Origin: Cryptomeria japonica
Taxonomy: Eukaryota > Streptophyta > Pinopsida > Cupressales > Cupressaceae
Assembly (NCBI RefSeq): GCF_030272615.1
Contig: NC_081408.1
Coordinates: 64,988,546-65,048,545, forward strand
Direction of reading: 5' to 3'
DNA: 60,000 nucleotides
The notes under the pieces: generated by a model
Seen by the model: only the letters and a program-made list of their open reading frames with translations
Told to the model about the DNA's origin: nothing
Databases searched by the model: none
Shown: one piece after another, positions 44,167 to 55,658 of the stretch
How positions within the stretch are numbered: position 1 is the first letter of the stretch
How the letters are laid out: each line of letters begins with the position of its first letter
Position numbers and translations under genes: made by a program

Positions 44167-44168
44167 AT
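44078..44168. repeat. CATA/TA/TG microsatellite
   Basis: Simple repeat directly after the LINE A-rich tail, ending in a (GT)n run. Confidence 0.9.
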
Positions 44169-44308
44169 CAAGGGGAGGATTATTCAACCCCTAAACATGA
44201 AACTGACTATAAAAATAAAGAAATTAAATACATTCATTCTAATTTGAATCAAAGCTAATATATTTCAACAACAAAAATACTATCAAGGTGGCCATGGGAA
44301 TGCCTCTT

Positions 44309-44404
44309 ACCTTAAGTGAAGATGCAAGTAATTCAATAGATCCTCACCTTCATCAAACCTTAAGTGAAGATGCAAGTAATTCAATAGATCCTCACCTCCA
44401 TCAA
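44309..44404. repeat. 48-bp perfect-length tandem duplication
   Basis: Two adjacent 48-bp units (44309-44356, 44357-44404) differing at about one base. Both contain CCTTAAGTGAAGATGCAAG. A recent event compared with its surroundings. Confidence 0.9.
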
Positions 44405-44579
44405 GGGAAAATTTTAAATGTCAAATATAAAATTTCATGATACATATTGATGAAATTCAACCCCTAATATGTTATTAAAAACAACATGTCATCTGATGGT
44501 ATGATTATCCCGAATTGGTGCCAATTCAAGGTCTATAACTATATTATCCTAACCAAAAACTGATTCACATTTGCAAAAA

Positions 44580-45655
44580 TACAACCCCTATTTGCCTGAC
44601 CATTTGCTAATTTATTGTCTTCTCTATAGCAATTATGTATCTAATATTTTGTAAAAAATTGTAAGGAGCCCCAAGCGTCCTGAAGAATTTAATTTATTTT
44701 CCAATAGGGAGCTTCCACCTTTTTCAAACTAGAAATGATGTTCTGTGTATCCCCTTCAATAGCTAGGTACTTGACCTTATATTGAATTGCTAGTTTGATA
44801 CTAGCCAAAAGGATGCAAGTCTCTACCATATTATTTGTATTAGGGGGTAACCTAGCTGCGAACGCTATAACCACATCGCCTTTGTGATATCTTAAAACAC
44901 ACCCAAGCTTTGAAATACTAGTATTTCCTTTCAAAGAACTATCAAAATTGAGTTTACAAAATCTTTCTGAGGGCATTGCCACTAATCTCTTTCCTATTTA
45001 TTTTCATAGACATATTCTTCAGCAAGATACCTTTGAATGAGACTGAAATGTAACTCCAAGTCTGAAGGACTTGGTTGTCTCAAGAAGTAAAGACATAATC
45101 AATGCTCTTATGCTTTATAGTGTATGCCCTTACTTATTCAAAAATAGATTTCTTTATTTTAAGGAGTACCTCTTGGAGAGAGTTCTTCTCTTGCTTGAAG
45201 ATTTGCCTATTCTTCTCCCACCAAATGTTACATATCAATATGGCTGGTGCCACCTTCCACAAATAGCCAAAAATGTCTCTTTATGTAATAGAGGCCATGA
45301 CTCAAACAATGCCACAAGGTCTGAACAAAATGGAGCTTGCCATTTGACTTTATGACTTAACCAATACCAACATTCACTTGAAAATGGACAATTAAGGAGC
45401 AAATGGCTCTTGGTCTCCACATCTACAAAACACATAACACAAGAAAAGGGACTAGCTATACCAAGAGAGGAGAGGTGATAACTAGTTAAAATTCTATCCC
45501 TCTGAGCTAACCATGCAAAAGATCCCGCCTTCTGGAGACCAACTTCTACCCAATAGAAAGAGAAGCATCTAGAGTTCTTATGTGAAGATTATTCCCTTAA
45601 TATTTTATACCCAAGCTTCACTATGTAATTACCATAAGGGGAAGGAGTCCAGATT
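44580..45655 (-). pseudogene. 5'-truncated LINE: zinc-binding region and RNase H
   Basis: On the minus strand a zf-RVT region (GSFAWLAQRDRILT, CVMCFVDVETKSHLLLNCPFS, ECWYWL) lies at about 45560-45350. An RNase H follows at 44985-44580 (KLNFDSSLKGN, NNMVETCILLASIKLAI, AIEGDTQNII, then a decayed NCYREDNKLANGQANRG). ORF1, endonuclease and RT are absent. It belongs to a different family from the LINE at 35694: the sequences are clearly diverged and the orientation is opposite. Confidence 0.8.
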
Positions 45656-45712
45656 AAAAATTTATAGAATTATTTTGTGTATGTGTGTATCGATATGTAT
45701 GCATGTATGCAT

Positions 45713-47848
45713 AGAGAGAGGGTGTGGCAAAGGGTGAGAATGATGTGAAGTGGAGGATATCTTTTGAATATATTATTATGAGAATAGTGATTCTATGTTG
45801 ATATATTTTTTTATCATAATTAAAGTTCAAAGGGTATTCATTGTCCAAACTTATATGAAACATAATCTTATCCTATTATACCTCCAAATGCCTTTTGAAT
45901 AACAAAATCGAAAATAATTCATCATCTTCACTAAGATATATTCATGAAATTAAATTGCAATCCTTCAATATATTAATTCTAATTATGAATTGCTAATTGA
46001 CATTTAATAACTTGAGAAAAACAAATGCGGAATCAACCTTTGTTGAGTGCGTTCAGTCGGCATCATTAAAAAAAATGAGAACAAAGTTCACGTGATTAGA
46101 AATAATAATAATAATAATTACTCTTCAATCAAAAAAATGTTGGAAATTTTTTTATAGGCTTTTAAACAAGCATGGAGAATCTACTTTTGGATTCAACAAA
46201 TTGCTACATAACACTCAAAGTAATTATATATACGAAGGTCCCATTCAGAAGAATTATTGTCGTTGACTGATAAAAATAGGTATCAAAATTACGAGCGATT
46301 TTTTAATGGCCATGTTTGTAAAAGAGAAATGTGCGATTCAAAAGCGTAGAAAGTAAGAGAAAAAGCCTCAGAAATTATGAAATGAACAACATAGTAAAGA
46401 AATAGAAAATTAATGAATTGATAGTAATGGACGTCGTCTATATTTTATTGAGGATCAGATTTAAATATATTAAGTAGCATATAATGTCAGTCAATTCAGA
46501 ATGTTTAATATTTTTAAGTCTAAAAATCAAAACTTAAATGTATGATTTAAACCATTGTTTATTGAATTAGATAATATAAATACTGAATATCATGTTTGTT
46601 ATTATGTTTTACACTAAGCACGAAAAGAAAAGCTTAATTAACCTGAGGGAGTTAAGCTTGCACAAGAAGCTAAACGATTCTGATATGGTAAACTCTCTAA
46701 TCTCACATAACACTTGTATTTTAACATAGTTGATATTTTCATATATTTTAATTAAATTAAAAGCCTCCTGTTACTTAATGGCATATATGCTTTTGTTTTA
46801 CGCTGCCTCCATGCGAATGCATGAAAATTTGTAGGGCTTTCCTTTCATTGGTTTGAGTTGCGGATCAATTTTTGGTAGACTGGAAGATCAATAAATGTCT
46901 TGGCTGTCAATCTTGATGTTTGACAATACAATTTACTATTGGAATTCCATTTTTTAGCTAATATGTTTTATTGTTTCAATATCTATAGTTTTCTGAATCT
47001 AATTGTTTAAATCACATACATTAAGTTTATATTTCTAAACTCAAAAATATTAAACACTCAGAATTTACTGACATTCTCTAGACTTAATGTGTTTGTGCCA
47101 TGCTTAAAACTGACCCTTCCAGATCATTTATTGAATTCCCTAAACACCATACATTAGCTGAGGCATCTAGTCAGCATTCAATTTTGTTAGATACTTTGAA
47201 TTTCTTCATTCTTGACTTAATATTTTTCATTGTCTTTCCATTGTAAATTTGAACAAAAGGCAGACTTAGATTTCAAAAACAAAACCAACGTCAGTCAAAT
47301 CATTTTTCTCTTCAAAGGTTTCAACAATTAAACAAATATGAACCAAACTATATTTCTATGTAAAGACTTTAACAACCAAATCATATGTTTCACTATATAG
47401 AATCATTTGGGCCTGGTTTTATAATTATGTTAGAAATATATAGCTTTCATTTCTTTTGTTTTTTATTTTTTTCAAAAGGTTCTTTTTATAACTGTTCTAT
47501 TTTAGAAAAATTAAAGTAGAATAAATATATATTTTAAATTTTTAATCGAAACATTTGATTTTATATTTATACAATCTTTTAAGTATATGTTTTCACAAAA
47601 GTTATAGGTGATAAAGGATTTCTTTTGAATTGATGGGAAAGACCTTAATTCTCTATCTTTCTTCTTTTTCAAGATATTGTTTCTAAGAAATTAGCAACAT
47701 AATTATTCATTGAAGAAGATCTTATAATTCATTCATCTTTTCTTCTTGATATATGTTCTGAGTGAATTAACAACCAAACAATATGTCTTAAAAGTACGTG
47801 ATCTCTCTGTCTTAGCATTATTATTTGTGCTAAGAATCATAGATGTAA
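45713..47848. repeat. Ancient duplicated segment, copy B
   Basis: It matches copy A in collinear pieces and lacks the element at 24344, the solo LTR and the MITE, so it preserves three empty sites. It contains its own extra 0.85 kb at about 46912-47780. It ends at 47848 where the chromovirus LTR is inserted; copy A continues through this point (ACCTTAGATGTGAATTTC near 32300). Confidence 0.75.
46912..47780. other. AT-rich insertion present only in copy B
   Basis: About 0.85 kb with no counterpart in copy A. No open frame with a motif, and no clear terminal repeats by eye. Related phrases (ACAATTAAACAAATATGAACC, TTTAACAACCAAATCATATG) recur inside. Confidence 0.4.
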
Positions 47849-48649
47849 TGAAGCAGTCACCGGTGAGGAGGGACCTTAAAGAGATCAATCTGGACCGGTC
47901 AGCAAGAGTATACATAATGGAAACACAAAGATATGATGGAGGCAATGCAAAACCGATTGTTTTATTCCATGAAAATTGATTAAATCCAACTAGTAACAAC
48001 CGGGTTACAGCATACCGACTCACATGCCTGGTAGAACATATAGAATAAGTCACAACCGGGACCTTGAATGTTGAGATCTATCTTCTACGCATAGTCTAAC
48101 TACTTGATTCTCTGATTGATTACATTCTAATGTGCAATTACAATTATATATATCAATCCAAAGGATCCAGTCGGTCCAAAAGGGATAAAAACCCGAAGAA
48201 CAAGACCTAACATGTAAAATAACTAGGTCGGCCTCCGCCAAGAGATTCCTCCGAAAAATCCAAAGGATGAAACGTATATCATGGGAAAAGGTTGACCACA
48301 CGCCAAGGAACATCGCAATCACCTCCCAAGGCTCTGCAAGCTTCTGAAGAGGTTCTGGTAGATCACCAAAATCGGTCTAGGCAACTGGTAACAAGAACTG
48401 CCAACCGGTAATAGGAAATTATCAAGGAAACTGATAGTGACATCTTTCCAGAAAATGATCTAAATGCGATGCGGTCTGGAAACAAGAAAGATGATCAAAT
48501 ATTCAAGTAGAATCCAACTCCAAAGGATCTAGTGAGCCAAAATCGGGACACACAAAATAAAAATTGAAAGTGCAAATAGAAAGAAAATAGAAAGGAAAAT
48601 GTTTTTGGTTGATGCAAGATTGCTATGAACCAGGGATGCTCCTGCATCA
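47849..48649 (-). repeat. 3' LTR of the chromovirus
   Basis: 801 bp; on the minus strand TGATGCAGGAGCATCC ... GGTGACTGCTTCA. Same family as the solo LTR at 30591. The expected purine tract before it is not obvious. Confidence 0.88.
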
Positions 48650-48680
48650 GACATCTGGGTTTATTCAAAAAGTGAGCCTC

Positions 48681-50119
48681 TCACTTTGTTGGGGTCAGAG
48701 GGAAACCAAGGCAGTCTACCTCTGCCTGAGAAATCCAAGATGAATCTTCAACTGGTATGTCCTTCCACTTCACAAGATACTCCTTATATTGACTGCTCCG
48801 AGTACTATGCCCAATCCTACTATCCAAAATATCTTCAATTTGATCTGGTTCCATCTGGGGAAACTGTTTCTCCAAGTCTACAATATTGTTCTCACTGAAT
48901 TCTGGTTCATGACACTGATGAAGATCTACAATGTTAAACACAGGTGAAATAATTAGACTATCTGGTAACTCCACTTCATATGCATTTCCAAAACTGAACT
49001 TCCTCAAAATCCTGCAGGGTCCAAACTTCTTCATCTGCAACTTGTTATAAGTTCCAACCGAGAATATCTATTTTCTCAAATATACCATCACTTCATTGCC
49101 AAATTCAAATTCCTTGTGTCTTCTCTTCTCATTTGTCTTCTAATTATACTTTGTGTTCATGTCTTCCAAATGCTTCTTAACCTAGATATGCAATACTTCC
49201 ATGTGATCTGCAAAGTCTTCTTCTTCTGAACTTCTCCGGGTCTTCACTGCTAATGTCTCTCAATTTTGACATACCTTTAGGATGCACTTTGGTAAAAAAT
49301 ATTAGAAGGTGTTCTTCTGGTACTTCTATTCACAAAATTGTTGTAGGCAAACTCTTCTTGTGCAAGGATCAAATCCCAACTTTTGGTTTTATCTCCCACT
49401 AAACATATCAATAAATTTCCCAAACTCTGGTTAACAACTTCTATCTGTCCATCAGTCCATGGATGAAAATTAGAACTGAACATCAAATCTGTCTTCATCT
49501 TCTTTCAATGTGTTCTCCAAAAATAGCCAACAAACTTGGTGTCTTTGTCTGAAACTATGCCCTTAGGCAATCCATGCAACCTTACCACTTCCTTGAAAAA
49601 TAGGTCTGCTACATGCAATGCATCTGATGTCTTCTTACCAGGTATGAAATGAGCCATCTTCAAGAATCCATCCACTACCACAAATATAGAATCATTCCCT
49701 CTCGGTGTCTTAGGCAATCCAAGTACAAAATCCATGCTTATATCCTCCCAAGGTATTACTAGTACTGTCAAAAGTTTATACAATCCCACATTTTAACTAC
49801 TACCCTTTGCAACTTGATAAACTCTACAAATCTGCACATATCTCTTAACATGCTTGTGAATCTAGGGCCAAAAGTACTGCTCACTCACCAATGGTACTAT
49901 TTTGTCAATGCCAAAATGTCCAGCTAGTCCTCCACTATGTTTCTCCTTTGTCAGATTCTCCCTCATATAACTCTTAGGTATGCACAACTGAACTCCTTTG
50001 AATAACATCCCATCTTGAATGAAGTAATCCAACCACTTTCTTCTATCTACCATAACCGATTCTCTACACGCTTTCCAAGGTTCTGCAAAATCTTGGTCAT
50101 CATCATACAAGGTCATCAA
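48681..50119 (-). pseudogene. Chromovirus integrase with C-terminal chromodomain
   Basis: The chromodomain at 48860-48690 reads IEDILDSRIGHSTRSSQYKE, YLVKWKDIPVEDSSWI; it is thought to direct integration to heterochromatin. Upstream are MKKFGPCRILRKFSFGNAYE, then the integrase core in pieces: WTDGQIEVVNQSLGN (49277-49498), [28 protein letters not shown] and [11 protein letters not shown] (49505-49789). The zinc-binding end is GHFGIDKIVPLVSEQYFWP (near 49900). At least three frameshifts or stops separate the pieces. Confidence 0.87.
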
Positions 50120-50560
50120 ATCCTAATATTGACACTCTCATCTCTCTTAGCAAATTCCTTCTCTGACTCAATGCATCAACAACTTCGTTATATTTCCCAC
50201 TTCTATGCTTCAATAAAAAGGTGTAACTCTGTAAGAATTCTACCCATCTCATATGTCTCTGATTCAATTTACTTTGACTGTTCAAATACTACAAATCTTG
50301 ATGATCTGTATACAACACAAACTCCTTAAGAAACAAGTAATGTCTCCACTTCTTCAAGTCTTTAACTATGGCATAAAAATACTGATCATACACTGAATAT
50401 ATCCTCCGGACATCATTTAATTTCTCACTAAAATAGGCTACTACTCTCCCTTCCTAACTTAAGGCTGCTCCTATTTCCATTCCACTTACATCACAATCCA
50501 CTTGAAATACTTTATTGAAATCCGATAAAGCCAACTTTACTTAATATCTCTTTTCATGGT
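50103..50560 (-). pseudogene. Chromovirus RNase H
   Basis: The C-terminal part is clear: LNQRHMRWVEFLQSYTFLLK then HRSGKYNEVVDALSQR. The N-terminal part to about 50560 is readable only in shifted pieces. Confidence 0.7.
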
Positions 50561-50605
50561 CTCAGTCATAGGGTTACAAACTGAACTAAAATTTATGATA
50601 AACTT

Positions 50606-51307
50606 TCAGTAAAAATTAGCCAATCCATGAAATGAATTTACGTCTCCAATACTTTCTGGTGTAGGGCATTCAACGATTGCTTTCACTTTCTCAGGGTCCA
50701 TCTTCAAACCATCCTCAGATATCACAAATCCCAAATAGACTAACTCATCCTTCATGAAAGTACACTTCTTTATATTGATCATCAACTTTTCTTCTCTCAA
50801 CCTCTGCAAAACTTGTCTTAACTGCAACAAATGCTCCTCTTTTGTGTTACTGAAAATCTGAATGTGATCCAAATACACAATAAAAAACTTACCCAAGAAT
50901 TTTTTCAACACCTCATTCATCAACTTCATGAAAGTACTCGGTGCATTAGTCAATCCAAAAGGTATCACCAACCATTCATACAGTCCTTCATTTGATTTAA
51001 ATGATGTCTCCCTCTCATCACCTTCTCTCATCCTGATCTGATGATATCAACTCTTCAAATCTATCTTTGTAAAATATTTATCTCCACTCAAATAGTACAT
51101 TATGTCTTCCATCCTAGGTAAAGGAAACCAGTATTTCACTGTGATCTTGTTTATTTCTCTAGAATCAGTACACATTCTCCACTCTCCATTCTTCTTAGAT
51201 GATAATAATGTTGGTATCGCATAAGGGCTCAAACTCTCCCTGATCAAACCTTTCTTCAACAACTTCTCCACTTGTCTATTCAATTCTTCATTCTCTGTTA
51301 GTGTCAA
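50606..51307 (-). pseudogene. Chromovirus reverse transcriptase
   Basis: Two open pieces. 51307-51047 holds LLKKGLIRESLSPYAIPTL, WRMCTDSREINKITVKYWFP and KYFTKIDLKS. 51031-50606 holds [20 protein letters not shown] and the catalytic box at 50864-50875. That box reads YLDH instead of YLDD, a change of the second catalytic Asp to His, so the enzyme would be dead even without the stops. Confidence 0.87.
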
Positions 51308-51730
51308 CTAATGTGAAGCTTTGTTAGGCAAACTAGCTCTGGGAACCAAGTCCATGCAATGACTAATACTTCTCACAGGTGGCAATGCATCAGGTACATT
51401 ATCTGAAATGATGTCCTCATATTCTGTCAACAAATCTTTAATCTCTTCAAGTTGTTCTCCTTCTCGTTCCGGTTTCTCATTCTTCTTAGAAATTAAGGCA
51501 AAACACACATTCTCATATCTCAATCCATCCAGGAATTTCCTTCCATCTACCAAATCAAATCTAGCATTCATACAGGCTTCATTCTTCAAAGGTTCCTTCA
51601 AGGGTAACAAGGTTTGCTTCATCCCATTGGCTACAATACTGTATGTATTGTTCCTCCAATCATGCACTACCTATCTATAAAACTGCCATGGTCTACCCAA
51701 CAAAAGGTGACAAATATCCATTGGTATAAT
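51308..51730 (-). pseudogene. Chromovirus protease end and linker, cut at 51730
   Basis: PMDICHLLLGRPWQFYR followed by VVHDWRNNTYSI is the typical protease C terminus and linker of Tekay-like elements. The coding sequence stops abruptly at 51730, where TGTAGACA of the next element begins. Confidence 0.8.
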
Positions 51731-52970
51731 TGTAGACATTTAAAAATAATTATTTTAATTATTTTTAATTCCTGACATAATTAATTTATTAATTATGCCA
51801 ATTTTTAATTCTCCTCAATATTAATTAATTATAATTAATATTGTCACTATAGTCTATGATTGATTTATTTAATAAATCAACTCCCTTTTATTCTTCTAAA
51901 AATCTTCAATATTAAATCTTCTCAAAATCCTCCTCATTAGTTAACCTAAGTGATTCCTACAAATCATCTTTTCCTAATCCATCATTAACCTAATAAATTC
52001 TTCTAGAAACTCCCTAGGCTCACTTAGTATTATTCTTCTAATTTTTAATTCCCTCCACTCATTCTCTCTCCTAGTCAAATCCTCCTACAAATCTTATCTA
52101 TCCTAATCCAACCTAACCTTTCCTCTAATCCCTCTCCTAATGAGCTGCTAGTGGCTAATCATCATGATTGGCCACAAAGTCAACTCCTTGTCCCTTCCAT
52201 CCAACCACTCTCTATAAATGCCCTTTTCCTAGGTGAATGCGAGATATTCAAAATCTCACATTCCTCTAGGCATCTCATCTTCCAAGGAATTTTTAATTCA
52301 TTCTTATTCCTCCAATCCCCACGATCATCCCTTTTCGAAGAATTTTTAATTCTTCCTCTCCATTCCTCAAGAAGTGTCCTATCCTTTGCTCTTCTCAAGG
52401 AACATTGGAAGGTCTTCCCAATGTACCTTATGGAGTATGGAGACAAGAAATGCCTTTAAGGCATATCGCTTGGTCTCCACACCTTCTCTTGGGTCTTGTG
52501 TGAGCTCACAAGAAATCTTGACCCTCCATCTTGGGTCAATCCTAGCCCTTCATTTTTCCTCTCCTCTACCTATAAATTGAGGACTTCATCCCATCACTTA
52601 TCATCTCCAATTTTAGCAAGTTCATGCTGTTAGTTTGAGCCTAGAAAATCACATTTGCATCCTTACCATGTCAAAATTATCCTTCATCCATACTTAGTCA
52701 TATCATCTATCTCATCCCTCAAATCCATTTTATCCATTTGTGCACAATGTTGGAGAGCCAACCACATCAAGCAATCTAGGAGCAAATCAACATCACATTG
52801 GAGGCAATTGGGCGCACTTCAACTCCATCCAAGCTCCATCCGAAGGAGAAGGTAAAAGGTTGTGAGGTATAAGCATTTATCTTCATGTTTTTTATGTGAT
52901 TTGATTTAGTCTTTTTGGTTTCATGTGTTTTTATGTTTTGATTTGCATATTAACAATTCAATCCACCTCA
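51731..52970 (+). repeat. 5' LTR of the second Tat-like element
   Basis: Begins TGTAGACATTTAAAAATAAT. AT-rich at first, then CT-rich. A TATA box (CTATAAATTGAGG) lies at about 52570. The right end is uncertain: the last CA before the primer site is at 52970, 23 nt upstream of TGG. Confidence 0.7.
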
Positions 52971-52993
52971 CCCTCTTTTCCCCTCTTCGTTTT

Positions 52994-53011
52994 GGCACGC
53001 CCGGTGGGACC
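52994..53011 (+). promoter_or_regulatory. Primer-binding site, tRNA not identified
   Basis: TGGCACGCCCGGTGGGAC starts with the TGG expected opposite tRNA CCA. Its complement looks like the T-stem and acceptor end of a tRNA, but I cannot name it. It differs from the tRNA-Lys site of the other Tat-like element. Confidence 0.65.
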
Positions 53012-53832
53012 CACGTCCCTAAAAACTAATGTTTTTTTGAGTCTTTTGTGAATTTGTGAGACACACGTTTCAGAGCAATGTGAGAGACTACAAATTAGCG
53101 CGAGCAATTTGGGTTCACTATGATAGACAAGCTCCTTCGGTGCATGCACAGGCGCATCAACGTGAGCGCAAACACATCAGCATGACCATTTATAACATTT
53201 AAAAAATTTCCTGCTCTATTTAAATTTAATTTTTTTTACTCTCTATTTGTCTGTTTGACACATGCGGAGGCACATTAGCACGGGTGAACACATTTCGGTG
53301 AGAGCGAATTCTAACTAGCGTGACTGTTTTTCCAAAACTCCCACCCTTAGCAAAAATTTTAATTTAACCTGCTAACCTGTTATGTCTTTGTTTTCATGAT
53401 TTTAGCACAAGCGCAGGAGTTTCAGCATGGGCGTAGGCGCTTCAACACGAGCACAGACATTTCAGCGCGATAGAGAGGTATAAAATCCTAGTTAGGTCTG
53501 CATTAAATTATCTTTAATTTTGTTGTTTTTATTAGCTGGAGTGCGTACGCAGACATTTTGGCACCTACATAGGCGCTTTAGCACGGATGACTGCACTTCA
53601 GTGAGTGCACTGTATGTGCAGACAAGTGAGTACTAATTTCATTTTTTTTAGTGTTGCAACTTTTTGCGATCATCCAAGACCTAGAAAATAAAAAAAACTA
53701 CTAATTTGAGCTATTTTGCAAGTTGCCTAGGAGTTCCAACCAAATATTGTGTCTTCTTTTTTAACTAGGCACCTAGATTTAATTAAAGGGTAAATGAACT
53801 ATTGTCTTGTGTGTTTTGTGAAAAGCGTAAAT

Positions 53833-54171
53833 GTAGGAGAGTATGCTCTCATCTAGTTAGACGATCAGAAATCCAGACCCTCCAATTTTTTCATGTTTGT
53901 TGCATGCTTACCCTTAGTGGGCCTACCCTCCCAACTTGCTCATTGAGAAGGTAAGACGGGAATGACCCAAGTGAGTACACCCAGACCCGGGGTTCCCAAC
54001 TCACTATAATAAGGAGGCCATTGATGATGAAAGGGTCAATGGTTGGGGCTATATGAGAAGTCACTCCCACATTGGGTGCTTAGTAGGATCCTAGAGATCT
54101 CAATCACGCTTGCGTGACTACTAAGTTCTTGGTGCTTTGTTGGGCTATAGACCTCAATTGTGCTTGCGCAA
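53833..54171 (+). promoter_or_regulatory. Conserved hairpin-bearing leader region
   Basis: It contains GAGAG-TATG-CTCTC (53837-53850), GACCCAAGTGAGTACA (53964-53979), CCAACTCACTATAATAA (53996-54012), then TCACG-CTTG-CGTGA (54104-54117) and TTGTG-CTTG-CGCAA (54158-54171). The last two start 54 nt apart and share a G(CTTG)C core, a known stable RNA tetraloop type. Same order as 18095-17747 in the other Tat-like element. Confidence 0.6.
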
Positions 54172-54251
54172 CTACAAAGGGTAGCTCCTAATGAGAAGCC
54201 ATACTAAACACTGTGTGCATAGTGGCCAAAAACCTTCTAGTCATTGGTGCA

Positions 54252-54266
54252 GGAGGTCGGACCTCC
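54252..54266 (+). repeat. Perfect 7-bp inverted repeat
   Basis: GGAGGTC-G-GACCTCC, just downstream of the conserved hairpins. As RNA it would fold as GGAGG/CCTCC with a 5-nt loop. Confidence 0.6.
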
Positions 54267-55658
54267 GAAGACGCCCATATTTTTATGGCCCTTAGTAGAG
54301 ACACAAAATTCGCCATGAGGAGTTTTCATGGGAATCGATGCTTGGCTGTCCCAGAGAAGTGGGTGTCGTGGATGGGAGCCAGTGGGGTCAAGCATCTAAG
54401 TTTCGGCTCTAGGTAAGCGTAGCTGGGAAACCAATTGGGATCCGATGACTAATGTCCTTGCTAGCCTTAAGAATGTTGTACATGAGCATGAGTGTCTTTG
54501 AGTTAAAATTCATTTGATCATTGTGTTTGCTTTGCTTGATACCTGCTTGCCAAGAGTAGACTTAAAACACATCATTATCCTCACACACTTTGCAAAAAAG
54601 CATTTTTCCAAAATAAAACAATCATCCAAGTCATTATCCACATAAAGTCCAAATTGTGTCAAAACTCCATCCGGCTCATGTTTCATAAGCCTAAGTTGTA
54701 TAAACATCCTAAGAAGTCAACTCACCAACCTATCAAGAAGAAGAAGCTCACACAAGCACAACTCATTAGGGATCAAAAATTTTGGTATAACAACCGTAAA
54801 CTCTTTCTCAGACATAGGACATTCTTGCACCATTACCACGATTACATCCATGGTCATAGCAATGAGTTTGATGCTAGTGATGAACTAAGAGTCTGTGCCC
54901 TCCATCAAGGTTCAGGTTTGTCTTTTAACACCAACTATCATCAAAATCGGGGTGGTTGTGTCCCTTCTTACAACTTGCCATCCGAACTAATCGTCTATTG
55001 AGTCATTTTCATGCTAAGGATAACCTAGTCACAAAATTTCTTCTAATCATCACTATCATCCCTCTTCAATCAATCATCCTCGATCTTTTCCCAAGGACTT
55101 AGTACATTAATCAATCACAAAATCAATCTCCCTCCATTATCAAGTCAATTCTCAAAATCCAAATCCAATCATCTTTTAATCCAATTTAACCTCACGTTAA
55201 GGTTGCATGCCTTGTGAAGTTCCATTTAGACCTCATCATTTATCACTCGGCTTTTGTGCTTGAAGAAGAATCCTCTCCAAGTACCTTTTGCCTCATCCTT
55301 TGAGTCGATCAAGACTCTTAACTTACGCCTTTTCTCTGCTTAGGGTCATTAGTCAACCCTTGGTGGAAAAGAGGCTCCTTGATCATCATTCCAAGGTCTA
55401 AATTCTACCCAACTTGGTCATTACTTTGCTTGCAGTTTGATCTATCACCTAAGATCCTTATCCAAGGACTAAGGTGTCAATCCTAATCAAATCTGGGTTC
55501 TAATCCAAGGATCCTGCCAATCAGAAAAATCCCTTGTCATCAAAGACAAAATCCAAAGAATCCAAAAGTCTTGCTAAGTCCTTTCATAAAAAATTTCTTC
55601 CTCCAAGCTTTTCTAAGGTTATTCTTGTATGGTAACAGCTTGATCTCAAAAGAAAAAG

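Larger units (their letters stand above)
47849..51730 (-). mobile_element. Chromovirus (Ty3/gypsy), 3' half, interrupted
   Basis: The minus-strand order is protease end, RT, RNase H, integrase, chromodomain, 3' LTR. The 5' part is cut off by the Tat-like element inserted at 51731; the rest should lie beyond the window. The integrase-linked chromodomain identifies the chromovirus lineage (Tekay/Del-like by its protease-RT linker). The flank TGTAA (47844-47848) is the probable left target duplication, supported by the uninterrupted copy A. Many frameshifts make it inactive. Confidence 0.88.
53012..55658 (+). other. 2.6-kb leader of the second Tat-like element
   Basis: No gene. 53130-53630 holds repeated CpG-rich words (see findings). 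53833-54171 holds the conserved hairpin region. The rest, to the gag ATG at 55659, is CT/AT-rich without clear structure. Confidence 0.6.

Noticed and set aside
44689-45435. Host RNase H-like gene
   Set aside because: The preceding zinc-binding region and the decay show it to be a truncated LINE.
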